Shown piece after piece: positions 31,329 to 43,170 of a DNA stretch of 64,000 nt. The stretch is from Adenophora triphylla var. japonica (taxonomy: Eukaryota > Streptophyta > Magnoliopsida > Asterales > Campanulaceae). The position numbers were made by a program, and so were the translations under genes. Where the stretch lies: the NCBI GenBank assembly GCA_022495995.1, contig JAFEMH010000746.1, positions 558,001 to 622,000 on the forward strand, in the 5' to 3' direction. Under the pieces are notes generated by a model. That model searched no databases. It worked only from the letters and a program-made list of their open reading frames with translations, and had not been told where the DNA came from. Within the stretch, counting starts at the first letter, position 1. Each line of letters opens with the position of its first letter.

Positions 31329-33310
31329 ATGGAGAAAGAGGTGATAGAAGGGGACATAGTGCTTCCCACCCACTTGGGATTCAAGAAGATACAGATGTAT
31401 GAGAAATACCCAAAAGGGCAAGCTAGAGGCAGGCACTGGAAGCATCTCAAGCAGATTATTCAAGCTGAAAATTACTCCAATTACCCTCCCGATGAACCCA
31501 ATTGTGAGTTCCTTTAAATTTTGCATTTTTTCCAGCAATTTTTAATTTCCTCGTAAAAGGATGGTTTGGTTCACTAGAACTTAATCATGAGTGTGAAAGT
31601 ATAACTTCGATTAATTCGAGTTAATTATACTGAAAAGATTACATACATCACTCTAAAAGATTACAATGAGGAAGTTTGTATCAGTTGTACTTTCTTGAAA
31701 TTGCACTAAAATATTGGGTTATTTTGATTCGGGACTATATCTTTTGGGACAAACTAAAAAAAAAAAGTGTTATTTTCGCTAATGGAGGGAATTACTAAAA
31801 TGGCATAAAGATGATTTTTGTGCTTAGATTTTTCATTCTGCTGGTTCAGTATCACCCACAATGTATACCTTGTCTTGCAGATGTGAATATTGAGTCACCA
31901 CCCTCTATGCATCCATGCAAGCGAATTTGTGATATAACAGGCTATGAGGTATGAGTGTCTGATAATTCATTATTTGCTTCAAGTTAATGAGCATGAGCTA
32001 ACTAGTGAAGGATTGAGTTCGCTATTTTGAATATCCTACGGACTTCATGTTATTTTTTTGGACTTTTTCTTAGTTTGAGGAGTGAAGTGCAAGTGCGATG
32101 AACTTTGTGCTTTATTCTCCATTGTAGCTTGAATTGTGTCATTTTAACTCAATGATCTGCAAGTGATAAAAGAATGGCATTCGTAGTATGGAGTTACTCT
32201 GTCTCAAGCAGTAGCCGAGCCATGAACTTTAATAAATGGGGGCAATATTATTTTGAATATGAAATATTATACTTTAATATCTAAATTTAGTTTAAGGAAG
32301 GGGTTGTATAAAGTGTTAGTTAGTTCAAGGGGGGGGGGAAATAATACTCCCTTTGTCCTATAATAAATGTCGCATTTTCCATTTTGGTTCGTCCTAAGAT
32401 AAATGTCGTGTTTCAAGATAAGGAAAGTAACCTGGTGCAATTTTATCATTGTACAAGCTAGTAAATCACCTTCCTTAAAACGTTAGAAGCTAGTAAATCA
32501 CCTTCCTTAAAACGTTGACAAGTCAACTGCAACATTTTTTCTAGGACGGAGGGAGTAATTTTAAGGGTGAAAGCAATATTTTTAAAATTGTCAAGTGCTA
32601 AATTAGTGCATTTCAAAAAAAGGGGGGAGGCAAATGACTTCTTAACCCTTCCCCTGGCCCCGCCAGAGGTCTCAAGTAACCATTTTCATTATCCCATCAT
32701 ATTTGCTTCCTGTTTGCTAGTATTTGCAGTGAGTTATAGAGAAGGAGTTAGAGCTTTTCACTTGATTTCTGTTTCATTACAATTCGAACGGATCATCCCC
32801 GTCCGTTTGTGTTTAATTGGCCTATATCTAGGTTCTTGTTTGTGTTGTTTCTTGATTGCAATTCTTCATAGAACGGAGATCTTATGTTTATGTTGCTGAG
32901 TAAACAAAGTTTGCCTTAAGGAAAGAAGTGCAGAAAACCGTTTGTGTGTTTGTATAGTAAAGTGATTTCACTTTAACTTAAATTTTCCAATTTTTGCGGA
33001 TGTAGAATATATTGAATGCCTTGGAGGCTTATCGAGCGTCTATATAGAAGATATGGATGTTTTATGTTCTCCCCTGACCTGACTACTTTGTTGTATGGAT
33101 TGATATTTTCACAGTAATTTTATTTTCATTTTCTTTTCTTAATCTGATTGTATCTATTGCTTATGAAATTGACTACAGGCACCATACTCTGACCCAAGGA
33201 CCAATCTACGCTATGCAAATACAGAAGTGTTCAAGCTTATTAGATCGCTTCCTAATGAATATGTTCAGAGGTATCTGGCTCTTAGAAATGCAGCTGTTGT
33301 TCTCAGGTAG
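31329..33310 (+). CDS. IES6: INO80 complex subunit Ies6/INO80C homologue (YL1_C domain)
   Basis: Exons 31329-31503, 31881-31948 and 33179-33310 have GT-AG borders and a continuous frame, giving 124 residues, the expected size of the plant protein. The N-terminal half carries the conserved [20 protein letters not shown] block. The C-terminal half is the YL1_C domain: [20 protein letters not shown] (about 72-91) followed by [20 protein letters not shown]. Ies6/INO80C with Arp5 forms a module of the INO80 chromatin remodeller in the nucleus; that role is known from the family and is not shown here. The ATG at 31329 was chosen because it matches the family start; an in-frame ATG at 31287 would add an unconserved CV-rich stretch encoded by a GT microsatellite. 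Intron 2 contains a Stowaway MITE. Confidence 0.95.
32347..32555. mobile_element. Stowaway MITE in IES6 intron 2
   Basis: Ends CTCCCTTTGTCCTATAATAA and TTTTCTAGGACGGAGGGAG with TA duplications (32345-32346 and 32556-32557). It has an internal direct duplication of AGCTAGTAAATCACCTTCC. Same family as 16860 and 50856. Confidence 0.85.
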
Positions 33311-33606
33311 CTTCTGCAACCACCCATGTCACTCCTCCATGGCTCATGCTCGCCTCTAGTAGCCACACATTCTCACATATTGAGCAAACGAAAAAGTGAT
33401 GAAGGATCCAACCCCACCCCCACCCACCCACAACACCCCCCCCCCATGAAAAGAATATCAATATTTTATTAAGTTCAGCCTTGTTACTTTTGTTATCTTT
33501 GTTCTATGGAGCTCGTGTTTACATCTTAATAGTTCATTGTTTCTTCTATCCAACACTCCCCCATGAACATTTGAGCTGGTTTACATTCATTAGTTAGGTC
33601 ATGCAG

Positions 33607-33800
33607 TTAGGGGTGGCAAAATGGGTATCCTGGATATGTTTGGGTAAAAGCTCATTCTATCCATTAAGGTTAATGGGTCAATATGGGTATTATCCTTACT
33701 ACCCATTAATTCTTAATGGATATAAATGGATAATACCCAATTTTATCCATTACCCATTGGATATTATCCTGGTATACCCATTTTATCCATTAAGGTTAAT
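33607..33800. mobile_element. Possible hAT-like remnant
   Basis: The segment begins AGGGGTGGCAAAATGGGTA, a motif common at plant hAT-type ends, and continues with repeated ATGGATAATACCCA and TTTTATCCATTAAGGTTAATG blocks. No second end was found, so this is tentative. Confidence 0.35.
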
Positions 33801-33961
33801 GTTGTATATCAACCGAGTGACCACAAGCACACGACTCGTGTTTGTGGTCATGTGGATTATCTAGTGTGTCTTTGTAGTTGCGAATCTTCTGATGGTAAAT
33901 TTATAGTGCACCTTGATTGAGTCATGTTTTATAGGAACCGAAGTTGTAGTCAGTGGTGGAT

Positions 33962-34613
33962 CTAAGACTACATACAATGGTTTAATACCCCCTCCCCATT
34001 TCATTTAACACTTTTTACATTTTTTTTCATCCACCTAATATTTCATCTACCCATTTCATCTACCCCCTACAATGGCTAACTTAAATTAAATTTCAACTCC
34101 CTCCAACTCATCATTCTATACCCCACACTTTGAGTTTTTTTTTTTTTGTGTCCAAATCAAATGAAACTTATATCAATTTGTTGGGAAAAAAAATGATGAA
34201 TTTTGGTGAAAAAAAAAATTAAAAAAAAAAATAATTTACTAGGTGATAATTAAGCTCAAATTGAAAAATGAGTGTTTTTTTTTTTTTGTGTCCAAATCAA
34301 ATGAAACTTATATCAATTTGTAGGAAAAAAAAATGATGAATTTTGGTGAAAAAAAAAATTAAAAAAAAAATAATTTACTAGGTGATAATTAAGCTCAAAA
34401 ATTTGGGATAAAATATTAAATTCGAAAATCCATCTACCCAATCAGAGTATGACACTTATCGGATGCAGAGAAAAAAAAAAAAGCGTTTCAACCCGGATGA
34501 AAGTTTTAATTCCATCGTTTCATCCCACCTACATTCATACCGCCATTGTAGTGATTAAGCTGGATGAAATGGGATTTCATCCCCATTCATCCCCCCAATG
34601 TATTCAGTCTAAG
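33962..34613. mobile_element. TIR element with internal 140-bp tandem duplication
   Basis: The left end CTAAGACTACATACAATGG and the right end CCAATGTATTCAGTCTAAG are inverted. Second-tier pairs (TTTCATCTACCCCC with GGATGAAATGGG) support it. Inside, a block around GTGTCCAAATCAAATGAAAC is repeated with a period of 140 bp (34148 and 34288). Non-coding; superfamily not assigned. Confidence 0.55.
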
Positions 34614-35573
34614 GCTCTCTATATGAGTTTTATATGGTGCAAGTGCATTCACTTAATCAAACAGGTTTTTGTCCCACTCTCACCCAAACTCTTTTGCAAA
34701 ACTCCAACGCCAAAATCCTGAGCAAGGATTTGGAAAAAAAAAAAAACCCTTAAAAAATCTTAGTCATAAAATAAGTTGGCATCACTTTATTGGCTATTTG
34801 GATCCAATTGATAAATTATAAAAAGGGATCAATAATAGTACCCATAATTTTATAAACAAGTTTTTGTGACTTTTTTAAGGATCAATAATAATCCACCGTA
34901 ATTTTATAAACAAGATTTTTATTTTTATTTTTACTTTTACTTTTTAAGGATTAATGATAGTCCCCTATAATTTTATAATCAATCATTAATTGCTAACTGT
35001 ATTTGTAATCAAAATTTTATAAACTTTTTTTTTTGTAACTTAAGTTTTACTTCCAAGCATAAACTCGTAACTTCTCTCGGGATTCAAATTCCCTCCCATA
35101 CGTTATATTTAAAATTTTGAGATTTGGAGAAAAATAGAAAAATGATTGGATCATAGTAGTCCAAAATTTTAAATGCAGAATAGCCCGTTGTGATTTGGTA
35201 AATGTGCAAATAGCCCCCCATGGTTCACCATATTGTCAATTTAAATGGAAAAAAGCTGTTTCAAACTCCATTAACTGTGAGGGGTTTATTACAAGCTTAT
35301 TTTCCCATAATAAATGATTACTTTATTATTTATTGTCTAGCTTGAATGAATTTTACTTATATTTTAATGAAAAATATTTGTGTTCACGAAAGTATAAAAC
35401 ACAGATAAACATAATATTTTTATTGATCCATCATAACAATTTTTAAAATTATACATAAAATAATTATTTTTTATTAAAATTTATTTAATAGACCATAAAA
35501 ATTAAAATGCAACTTACATTTATGGCGGCTGGGGGCTAAGGGAGTTTTTTCTTAAGGAAATTGCGAATTCGTT
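34614..35573. other. Intergenic, degenerate repeats only
   Basis: Three imperfect copies of a block (AAGGATCAATAATAGTMCCC ... AATTTTATAAACAAG) lie at 34816-34990. The rest is AT-rich sequence without a gene. Confidence 0.55.
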
Positions 35574-35582
35574 AAAAAAACA

Positions 35583-36686
35583 GCCAAAAACTTGTAAAAA
35601 ACGCGTTTTTTTTAAGCTTAGAAAAAAACGTGTTTTTAGAAGACGTCGACTCTTCTCTCGCTTGCGGCGCCCAGAAAACCAAAATCCAAAATTCAGAAAA
35701 TCTACATTGTCTTAGACTCTTAGTAGGATTGCAACGATTCATTTATACGCATAGCCTCAGCAATAAGGCGATTATTCCTTGAATTCTTGGATCAGGATAG
35801 ATTAAGGGTGCAACCTTAAAAATTTTGGTTAGCCTCAAATGTTCTTGTTGAGGACGTGATCAGGGCTGTCAATTTGAGAATCTGTAGAAGGATTGTCACC
35901 GACTGAACATGGTGCAGCCAGCCAAGAAAAGAGCTCCGACAGCTGCTCTATCGATCAAATATATGCCGCATCATCTAGTGCAATTCCACTCCGAAATGCA
36001 TAAGAAAGCTGCTTTCTATGGCATAATCATTTACTTATTTTGTGGGTTTTAGGTTTTGAATATCAATTGGTAGAGTGCCAGATATCAATTGGTAGAGTGC
36101 CAGCAAGGTTAATGGTGAGTGCCAGCAAGGTGTAGAATGGTGTGCAGGGGACTGGGTAATTAGATGCCAGTGTATGTGTTTTGGAGTGCCAGTCCATGTG
36201 TTTTGGAGTGCCAGTCCATGTGTTTATGAGTGCCAGTGCTTGTGTTTTTGAGAGCCAGCAAAAATTATTACCAGTATTTTTGAGTGCCAGTGCATGTGTT
36301 TTTGAGTGCCAGTGCATGTGTTTTTGAATGCCAGTGCATGTGTTTTTGAATGCCAGTGCTTGTGTTTTTTAGAGCCAGCAAAAATGTTAGTGTAACAAAG
36401 TGTCAGTGTTAGTGTAACAGAGTGCCAGTGTGAAGAGTGTCAGTTCATGTATATAAAAGTGCCCGTGTAAAAAGTGTCAGTGCCAGTTTAACAAAGTGCC
36501 AGTGCCAGTTTACACTGGCACTTTGTTAAATTGGTACTGGCACTTTTTTCACTGGCATTTTGTTACACATGCACTGACACTTTATCACACTGGCACTTCG
36601 TTTAACTGGCACTGGCACAAACGGGGAAATCCAAAACACGTTTTTTTTAAGTGCCAGAAAAAACGCGTTTTTCATAAGACCAACCC
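35583..36686 (-). mobile_element. Mutator-like foldback element D
   Basis: A perfect 9-bp duplication AAAAAAACA flanks it (35574-35582 and 36687-36695). Its ends are those of element A inverted: GCCAAAAACTTGTA with ACGCGT, TTAAGCTTAG and ACGTGT on the left; ACACGT, AAGTGCCAG, ACGCGT and CATAAGACCAACCC on the right. The minisatellite fills 36067-36620 and flips strand near 36505-36520. A unique 400-bp segment (35640-36060) differs from that of element A. A 48-residue ORF at 35909-36055 in it is unrecognised. Removing the element plus one duplication restores a 48-bp tandem repeat at the site, which confirms the borders. Confidence 0.88.
36067..36620. repeat. GTGCCAGTG minisatellite of element D, with strand switch
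   Basis: Words GTGCCAGTG with TGTGTTTTTGAGTGCCAGTG spacing fill most of it. At about 36505-36520 the array flips to CACTGGCAC, giving an inverted-repeat centre as in element A. Confidence 0.85.
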
Positions 36687-36795
36687 AAAAAAACAAGACA
36701 ATTATTGAATTTTTAGGAAATTGCAAATTCGCTAAAAAAACTAGACAATTATTGAAATAAGTTATACGAAACAACCGGATCTAAGATATGAGATA

Positions 36796-37024
36796 CTCTC
36801 TCCGTTCCAACTTAAATTATGGGCCCCATTTATTTAAAGTGGTGTCTCATTACAATACCCCACTTATCATACTCACATCCTTAAATTATGGATCTCACTT
36901 ATCAATCTCACTCAGTTATTCTACTCACAATCTCTTTCCCACTTAAGTTACTTTTGAAAATAAATAATCATTTTATAATTTTTGTGTCAAAAAATTAGTG
37001 AATCTTTCATTGGGACGGAGAGAG
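36796..37024. mobile_element. Stowaway MITE
   Basis: Ends CTCTCTCCGTTCCAACTTAA and TCATTGGGACGGAGAGAG with TA duplications (36794-36795 and 37025-37026). 229 bp. Confidence 0.82.
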
Positions 37025-37112
37025 TATGTGTAATCGAACTATATGCGGTTCAAATCTAGACCATTTGATGATGATTTGTTCATTCATTATGGATGTACTA
37101 AAAAAATAATTA

Positions 37113-37272
37113 CTCTTTCGTCTCATTAAAAGTTTCACTTTTTACTCAAATGGATATCCCGTTTAAAATTTCACCTTTTTTAAAAAACAAAATTTTATTA
37201 TAATACCTTTTTAAAATAAATAATACCTTTTTAATATGAAAAAAGAGGTGAAGCTTCAATCGAAGGAGGGAG
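37113..37272. mobile_element. Stowaway MITE abutting Copia-2
   Basis: Ends CTCTTTCGTCTCATTAAAAG and GAAGCTTCAATCGAAGGAGGGAG with TA at 37111-37112 and 37273-37274. The right TA is also the first two bases of the Copia-2 target duplication TAATT, so the retroelement landed at the MITE edge. Confidence 0.75.
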
Positions 37273-37277
37273 TAATT

Positions 37278-38510
37278 TGTTGGAATAACTATTACACAAT
37301 AATAGAAAATTGTAGAAAACTAAATAAAACAAAATTACACAAAAGAAAAGATAAGGAAAAAGATTTGTCGAGGAATCCGAGTCGTGTGAAATCACACTCT
37401 CCTTAAGACAAATTACGCCCCCTCACCACGTTGTGCTTCGAGTTGTTACGGAACGCTTGCCTCCCTGTGATGAAACGGAGTAACCTGGACGGTGGTTGCA
37501 CAAGAATACCTCCGGCGAACTGAAGTCGATGCTTGAGCTTTATCACCACAAATGCAATGCAAGGAGGCCAAGGAAAATATTTGTTCAATATGCAACAAGA
37601 GGAAGAGGAGAGGAATTCTGGAAAAATCTGTGTGTCTTTCTCTCTTGTTGTGTTCTTGCCATTATATAATCCAAGTAGATAACAGAAAATTAAACCATGT
37701 TTTAATTTTCTTAATTAATACAATTATTTTAACATAATTGCATAATTATTTGGCTCATAAACTCCCTTTGATCAGTTATATGGTTGTTGAAATTACACAT
37801 TCATTAATGACCTTTTGAGCCGTTACAAAACATGGTAAAATCATTTTTCCGTACAGCCCACTGGAGCCCGGGCGCCCGCCTCGGGAACGCGAGGCGCCCG
37901 CCTCAAAGAGGTTCTATGGCCAGCCTCCTCATCGACTTCCATGCGGCCGCCTCGGGACACTTTCAGCGCCCGCCTCGGCGTCTTGCCAATGGCTCGCACC
38001 TTCCTGAGTCGAGGCGCCCGCCTCGGGCAGTCCGGGCGCCCGCCTCACCTCCGAGAAAAATTGGGTCAAGTTTTTGGAAAAAATGTAAAAAGTGGGCTCG
38101 CGCGGACAGCTATTTCGGAGCTACATTCGTGTCCGCAGGACGCGCATGCACATGAGTTCGGTAGTCCGAAGCCTATTTCGGTCCATGATTTGCACCCCCC
38201 CTGCGCACCTGTGCGCGAGAGAGAGCCTCTATGTACCACAATCTTACTCCCTACCAAAGTGTAGGAGTATTTAAACTTAGCCACTTTTCATCTTTTTCCA
38301 ATGTGGGATAACCACATTTTACCCATTCCAACCCATTAACTTTGAGCCTTCATATCTCATTCATTTCTCAACCATTTTGAACAAATGAATATATGATTTC
38401 AATGTACTCATGGAGTAGAACACAATCCAACAATCAATTTGTCATTTTAACAAATAACAAATTAAGAAAATAACTCATTATTTCCTTCAAAACACACTTT
38501 TTTCCAACAA
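37278..38510 (-). repeat. Copia-2 LTR (3' LTR in element orientation)
   Basis: 1233 bp. A TATA-like ATTATATAAT lies at about 37661-37670 (- strand). A GC-rich block (about 37865-38050) with repeated GAGGCGGGCGCC on the - strand interrupts otherwise AT-rich sequence. Confidence 0.95.
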
Positions 38511-39072
38511 TCCCCACATGAAGGAATAATGCGGAATAGGTGATAAAGCCCTACAGGACGAAAACTTGCATACGAAGATGTGGGAATGCCCATTGAATCT
38601 TCGCTCGTACAAGCATATTTACTCTACTCGCAAATCGATAGACGCGATGTCCTTGAATCGTTATGCTTTTTGTGTAGCCGATCATATGCTTGACACAAGT
38701 ATCGTCCTAACATACTTCAATTCTCATAGCTATGTTCAATCATGGCCCCGAACATACGCACAGTTCTGCGAGAGGGTCTAAGAATTGAGCCTCACACAAT
38801 ACTCCTCGAAGCGGCCCCACTTCTCTCTCACATAGGTGATTTCTTAAAGGTAACCCGTATTACCCCGCTCGAATTTTCGACGCGTAAGAATCATTAAAAG
38901 CCACAGCTTATCCTTGTCCTTTCGGGATGTCACTAATAGGAATGGACTTGGGGTAGATTCCCCCACGGTGACGCTACAAGTCTTTTAACGGTTAGGTTGT
39001 CCCATTGAATCTAGTTCTTGGGATCTCCAATCATCTAGATTGGGTTTTCCTGTGTTTAACTTTTCAGAGGCT
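38511..39072 (-). other. Copia-2 non-coding tail between pol and 3' LTR
   Basis: About 560 bp after the RNase H stop with no ORF of note, ending in the purine tract next to the LTR. It belongs to the element's untranslated 3' region. Confidence 0.7.
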
Positions 39073-42000
39073 TTAGTCCCATTCCCTCGTCGAGCTTTCA
39101 ACTAACTCTCTATTTAACCCTTTGGTTAACGGATCCGCTAAATTTTCCTTTGACTTAACATAGTCAATGGATATTGTGCCGATTGAGAGTAGTTGTCTAA
39201 TGGTATTATGTCTTCGACGAATGTGTCTAGACTTACCATTATACATATGATTGTGTGCCCTTCCAATCGCCGATTGGCTATCACAATGTATACATATTGA
39301 TGGCACGGGCTTCGTCCATCTTGGAATATCTTCTATAAATTGGCGTAGCCACTCGGCTTCTTCACCACATTTATCTAACGCTATAAACTCGTATTCCATC
39401 GTGGATCTAGCTATAACCGTTTGTTTAGAAGATTTCCATGATATAGCTGCTCTGCTAATGTGAATACAAATCCGCTCGTAGACCTTGAGTCTTTTATATC
39501 GGATATCCAATTAGCATCACTATACCCTTCAATTACCGCTGGATGTCTAGTATAGTGTAAAGCATAATCGCGAGTATATCTTAAGTACCTTAGTACTCTC
39601 ACTATACCATTCCAATGTTCCGCTCCGGATTACTTGTATACCGACTCGGTTGCTAACCGTGTAAGCAATATCCGGTCTAGTACAACTCATCAAGTACATT
39701 AGACTTCCAATGATTCTCGAGTATTCAACTTGAGAAACCGTGTCACCTCTATTCTTTGATAGATGTTGACTCATGTCTATTGGGGTTCTAGCAATAGCTA
39801 AGTCATCCTTGCTTGAATTTCTCAAGAATTTTATCCACATAATGTGATCTCTTAAAGCAAGTCCATTTGACATTCTTGAAATTTTCACGCCAAGGATTAC
39901 GTCGGCTAACCCCATATCTTTCATGTCAAACTTTGAGTTCAACATATCTTTAGTGGACTTTATCATTTTATCACAAACTTTCCTATGATAAGCATGTCAT
40001 CTACATAAAGACATAAAATGACGTAGCCATTTCCGTGTCTCTAACATAGATACATTTGTCACATTCATTTATTTTAAATCCACTTTCCATCATGGCTTGA
40101 TCAAACTTTTGATGCCATTGTTTTGGTGCTTGTTTCAAGCCATACAATGACTTTACTAACTTGCACACTTTATTTTCTTGCCCGGCGCGAGAAAATCCTT
40201 CCGGTTGCTCCATGTAAATTTCCTCTTCTAAATCCCCATTTAGAAAGGCTGTTTTAACATCCATTTGATGTACTTCAAGATTCCGCAATGCGGCTATTGC
40301 AAGTACAATTCTTATGGATGTTATTCTCGTAACCGGAGAATATGTATCAAAGTAATCAAGGCCTTCCTTTTGCTTGTAACCTTTAATTACAAGTCTTGCC
40401 TTATACTTGTCAATTGTTCCATCCGTCTTCATTTTCCTTTTAAAAATCCACCTATATCCTAGTGGTTTACTTCCCGGAGGAAGATCCACTAATTCCCAAG
40501 TGTGATTTTGTAAAAAGGAATCAATCTCACTTTTAATGGCCTCTTTCCACAAAGGTCCTTCGGAAGAGCTCACGGCCTCTTTATAACTTTGTGGTTCACT
40601 TTCAAGCATATAGGTTAGAAAATCTGGGCCAAAAGATTTTTCTACCCTACCTCGTTTGCTCCGTCGAGGTTCTACCTCCGCTTCATCATTTTCATCATGA
40701 TGATTTGTTCCTTCGACTTCTTCTTCTTCTATTGAATCATGTCTCCGTTTAGATGAACTTGCATCATCTCTTTTGCACGGAAACACATTCTCAAAGAAAG
40801 AAGCATTTCTTGACTCCATTATAGTATTCTTGTGTATATCTTGAATCTTCGATTCATGCACAAGAAACCTATAAGCACTACTATTGTGAGCATACCCAAT
40901 AAATATGCAATCAATAGTTTTTGGTCCAATTTTCACCTTTTTGGGAGGTGGTATTGAAACCTTTGCAAGACACCCCCACACTCGCATGTATTGGTATGAA
41001 GGCACTCTTCCATGCCACAATTCATAGGGGCTCTTATTTATTTTCTTTCGGGGCATTTTATTCAACACATAATTTGCCGACAAGACGGCCTCTCCCCACA
41101 TGTTATCCGGTAACCCCGAACTTATTAACATGGCATTCATCATGTCCTTTAGAGTCCGATTTTTCCGCTCGGCAACTCCATTGGATTGTGGGGTGTATGG
41201 TGGTGTTGTAACATGTTTTATCCCATGTTGAGCACAAATACCTTCAAAAGGGAATTCATACTCACCACCACGATCACTTCTTATGACCTTTATTTTCCGG
41301 TTGAGTTGATTTTCAACTTCATTTTTATAGAGAACAAACTTCTCTATAGCCTCATCTTTACTTTTGAGAAGATACACATAACAATATTTTGTGCTATCAT
41401 CAACAAAAGTCATAAAGTACTTATTGCCCCCTCGTGTTTGTGTTGACTTGAAGTCACATAAATCCGTATGAACCAACTCAAGTGGTTCATTATTTCTTAC
41501 AACCGAATGGAACGGAGGTTTTGTAAACTTTGCCTCTACACAAGTTTCACATTTATGTTTGTAGTCTATTTTACATTTTGGTATGCAATTCATGTTAATT
41601 AATCTACGTATAGTATCATAGTTAACATGTCCTAGTCTACCATGCCACAAATTGGAAGACTCAAGCAAGTAAACGGAAGAATTATTCTTATTCATCACAT
41701 TCATCTTAGGCTTGTTAGCCATTACATTGCTTTTAACAACCATAGCACTAAGCTTAAACATACCATCACAAACATAACCTTTGCCTACAAACATTCCACT
41801 TTTAGACAAAGTAACCATATCGGATTCAAACACAACACGAAACCCATGCTTAATCAAAAGCGATCCGGACACCAGATTTTTCCGGATTTCGGGCACATAG
41901 AGCACATTGTTGAGAGTCAACTCTTTCTCGGAAGTCAACTTCAGCACCACCTTGCCTTGACCTTTCACATCGGAGGTGGCATAATTTCCCATGAACAATT

Positions 42001-42150
42001 TCTCACCATTTTCAAGGGCTTCAAAACTACTAAACATTTCCTTGTTTGAGCAAACATGCCTAGTAGCACCGGTGTCAATCCACCACTGATTTGGGTTTGA
42101 ACCCACCAAATTCACCTCAGAAATTACCGCCGCCAAGTGCATATCGGAAA
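39073..42150 (-). pseudogene. Copia-2 pol, frameshifted
   Basis: A long frame (42223-40001) holds the protease [13 protein letters not shown], pre-integrase [12 protein letters not shown] ... CETCVEAK, integrase core [29 protein letters not shown] and [13 protein letters not shown], then RT from [15 protein letters not shown] to [20 protein letters not shown] and [13 protein letters not shown]. The frame breaks just before the catalytic YVDDMLI, which is present at about 39985-40005 in another frame. RT end and RNase H ([42 protein letters not shown]) lie in two further frames. A few frameshifts inactivate it; the domains themselves are well kept. Confidence 0.92.
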
Positions 42151-43100
42151 CTTCATTCGAGATGACATCCACCATGTTTGCTTGTTTCTTTGGCTTCCTA
42201 CACTCGGAAGACTTGTGGCCCACAATGCCACAATTGTAACAAGTTCCACCGAACTTTTCTTGGAGATTCCTCCCTTTGGCTTCAAACTAGAACCACCCTT
42301 TTGGGACCAAACTTGCCTTTGGCTTTGCCATTGGCCTTGGAGCTATCAACATGCTCCACCACATTGGCTTTCGCCACAAGAAGATTATTCAACTTCTTCT
42401 CCGCAATTCTATTCTCTTCCTCAATCCGAAGACGAATAGCAAGCGCTTCAACATTCATTTCTTTTCGTTTATGTTTAAGATAATTCTTGAAATCTTTCCA
42501 AGCGGAGGCAACTTTTCAATTATTGCCGCCACTTGAAAGTTTTCACTAATTACCATCCCTTCGGCATTGAATTTCATGAATGATTATTTGCAACTCTTCC
42601 ACTTGACTTTTAACGAGTTTTGAGTCCACCATTTTGTAATCGAGAAAACGGCCCACAATGAATTTCTTTGTGCCCGCGTCATCGATCTTATATTTATATT
42701 CCAAGGACTCCCAAAGTTCCTTTGCAGTTTTCTTAACACTATACACATTGTATAGCGTATCCGACAATCCATTGAGGATGTAATTTCTGCAAAGAAACTC
42801 GGAATGCTTCCAAGCATCAAGAGCCGAGATGGCTTGCCCATCCGTCTCATTCTCACCCAACTGTGGCGGATCTTCCTTAAGAAATCTCGCCAAGTTCAAG
42901 GTAGTCAAATAGAAAAGCATCTTTTGTTGCCACCTTTTAAAGTCTTGGCCAACAAACTTTTCCGGTTTCTCACCATGATGGTTCAAAACAGTTTGGACAA
43001 CCACCCTTTGAGAGTTGGTTTCCACACGAAGCGCTTCCTCCACACGAGGATTCTCGGAGTTGTTCCTAGCATTGGTTTCCACGTTTGATTGAGTAGCCAT
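42151..43100 (-). pseudogene. Copia-2 gag, frameshifted
   Basis: Starts at the ATG at 43100, seven codons inside a slightly longer frame. The gag core has [20 protein letters not shown] and a UBN2-like helix-rich region ([20 protein letters not shown]). The frame ends at 42546 after a shift. The nucleocapsid zinc knuckle [14 protein letters not shown] lies at about 42196-42240, in frame with pol. Confidence 0.85.
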
Positions 43101-43170
43101 CTGAAACAAAACAAACAAGTTTAGTTCACTGTTTTAAATAGTTTTCCTTCCAACTAATTTGTCTTAAGAT

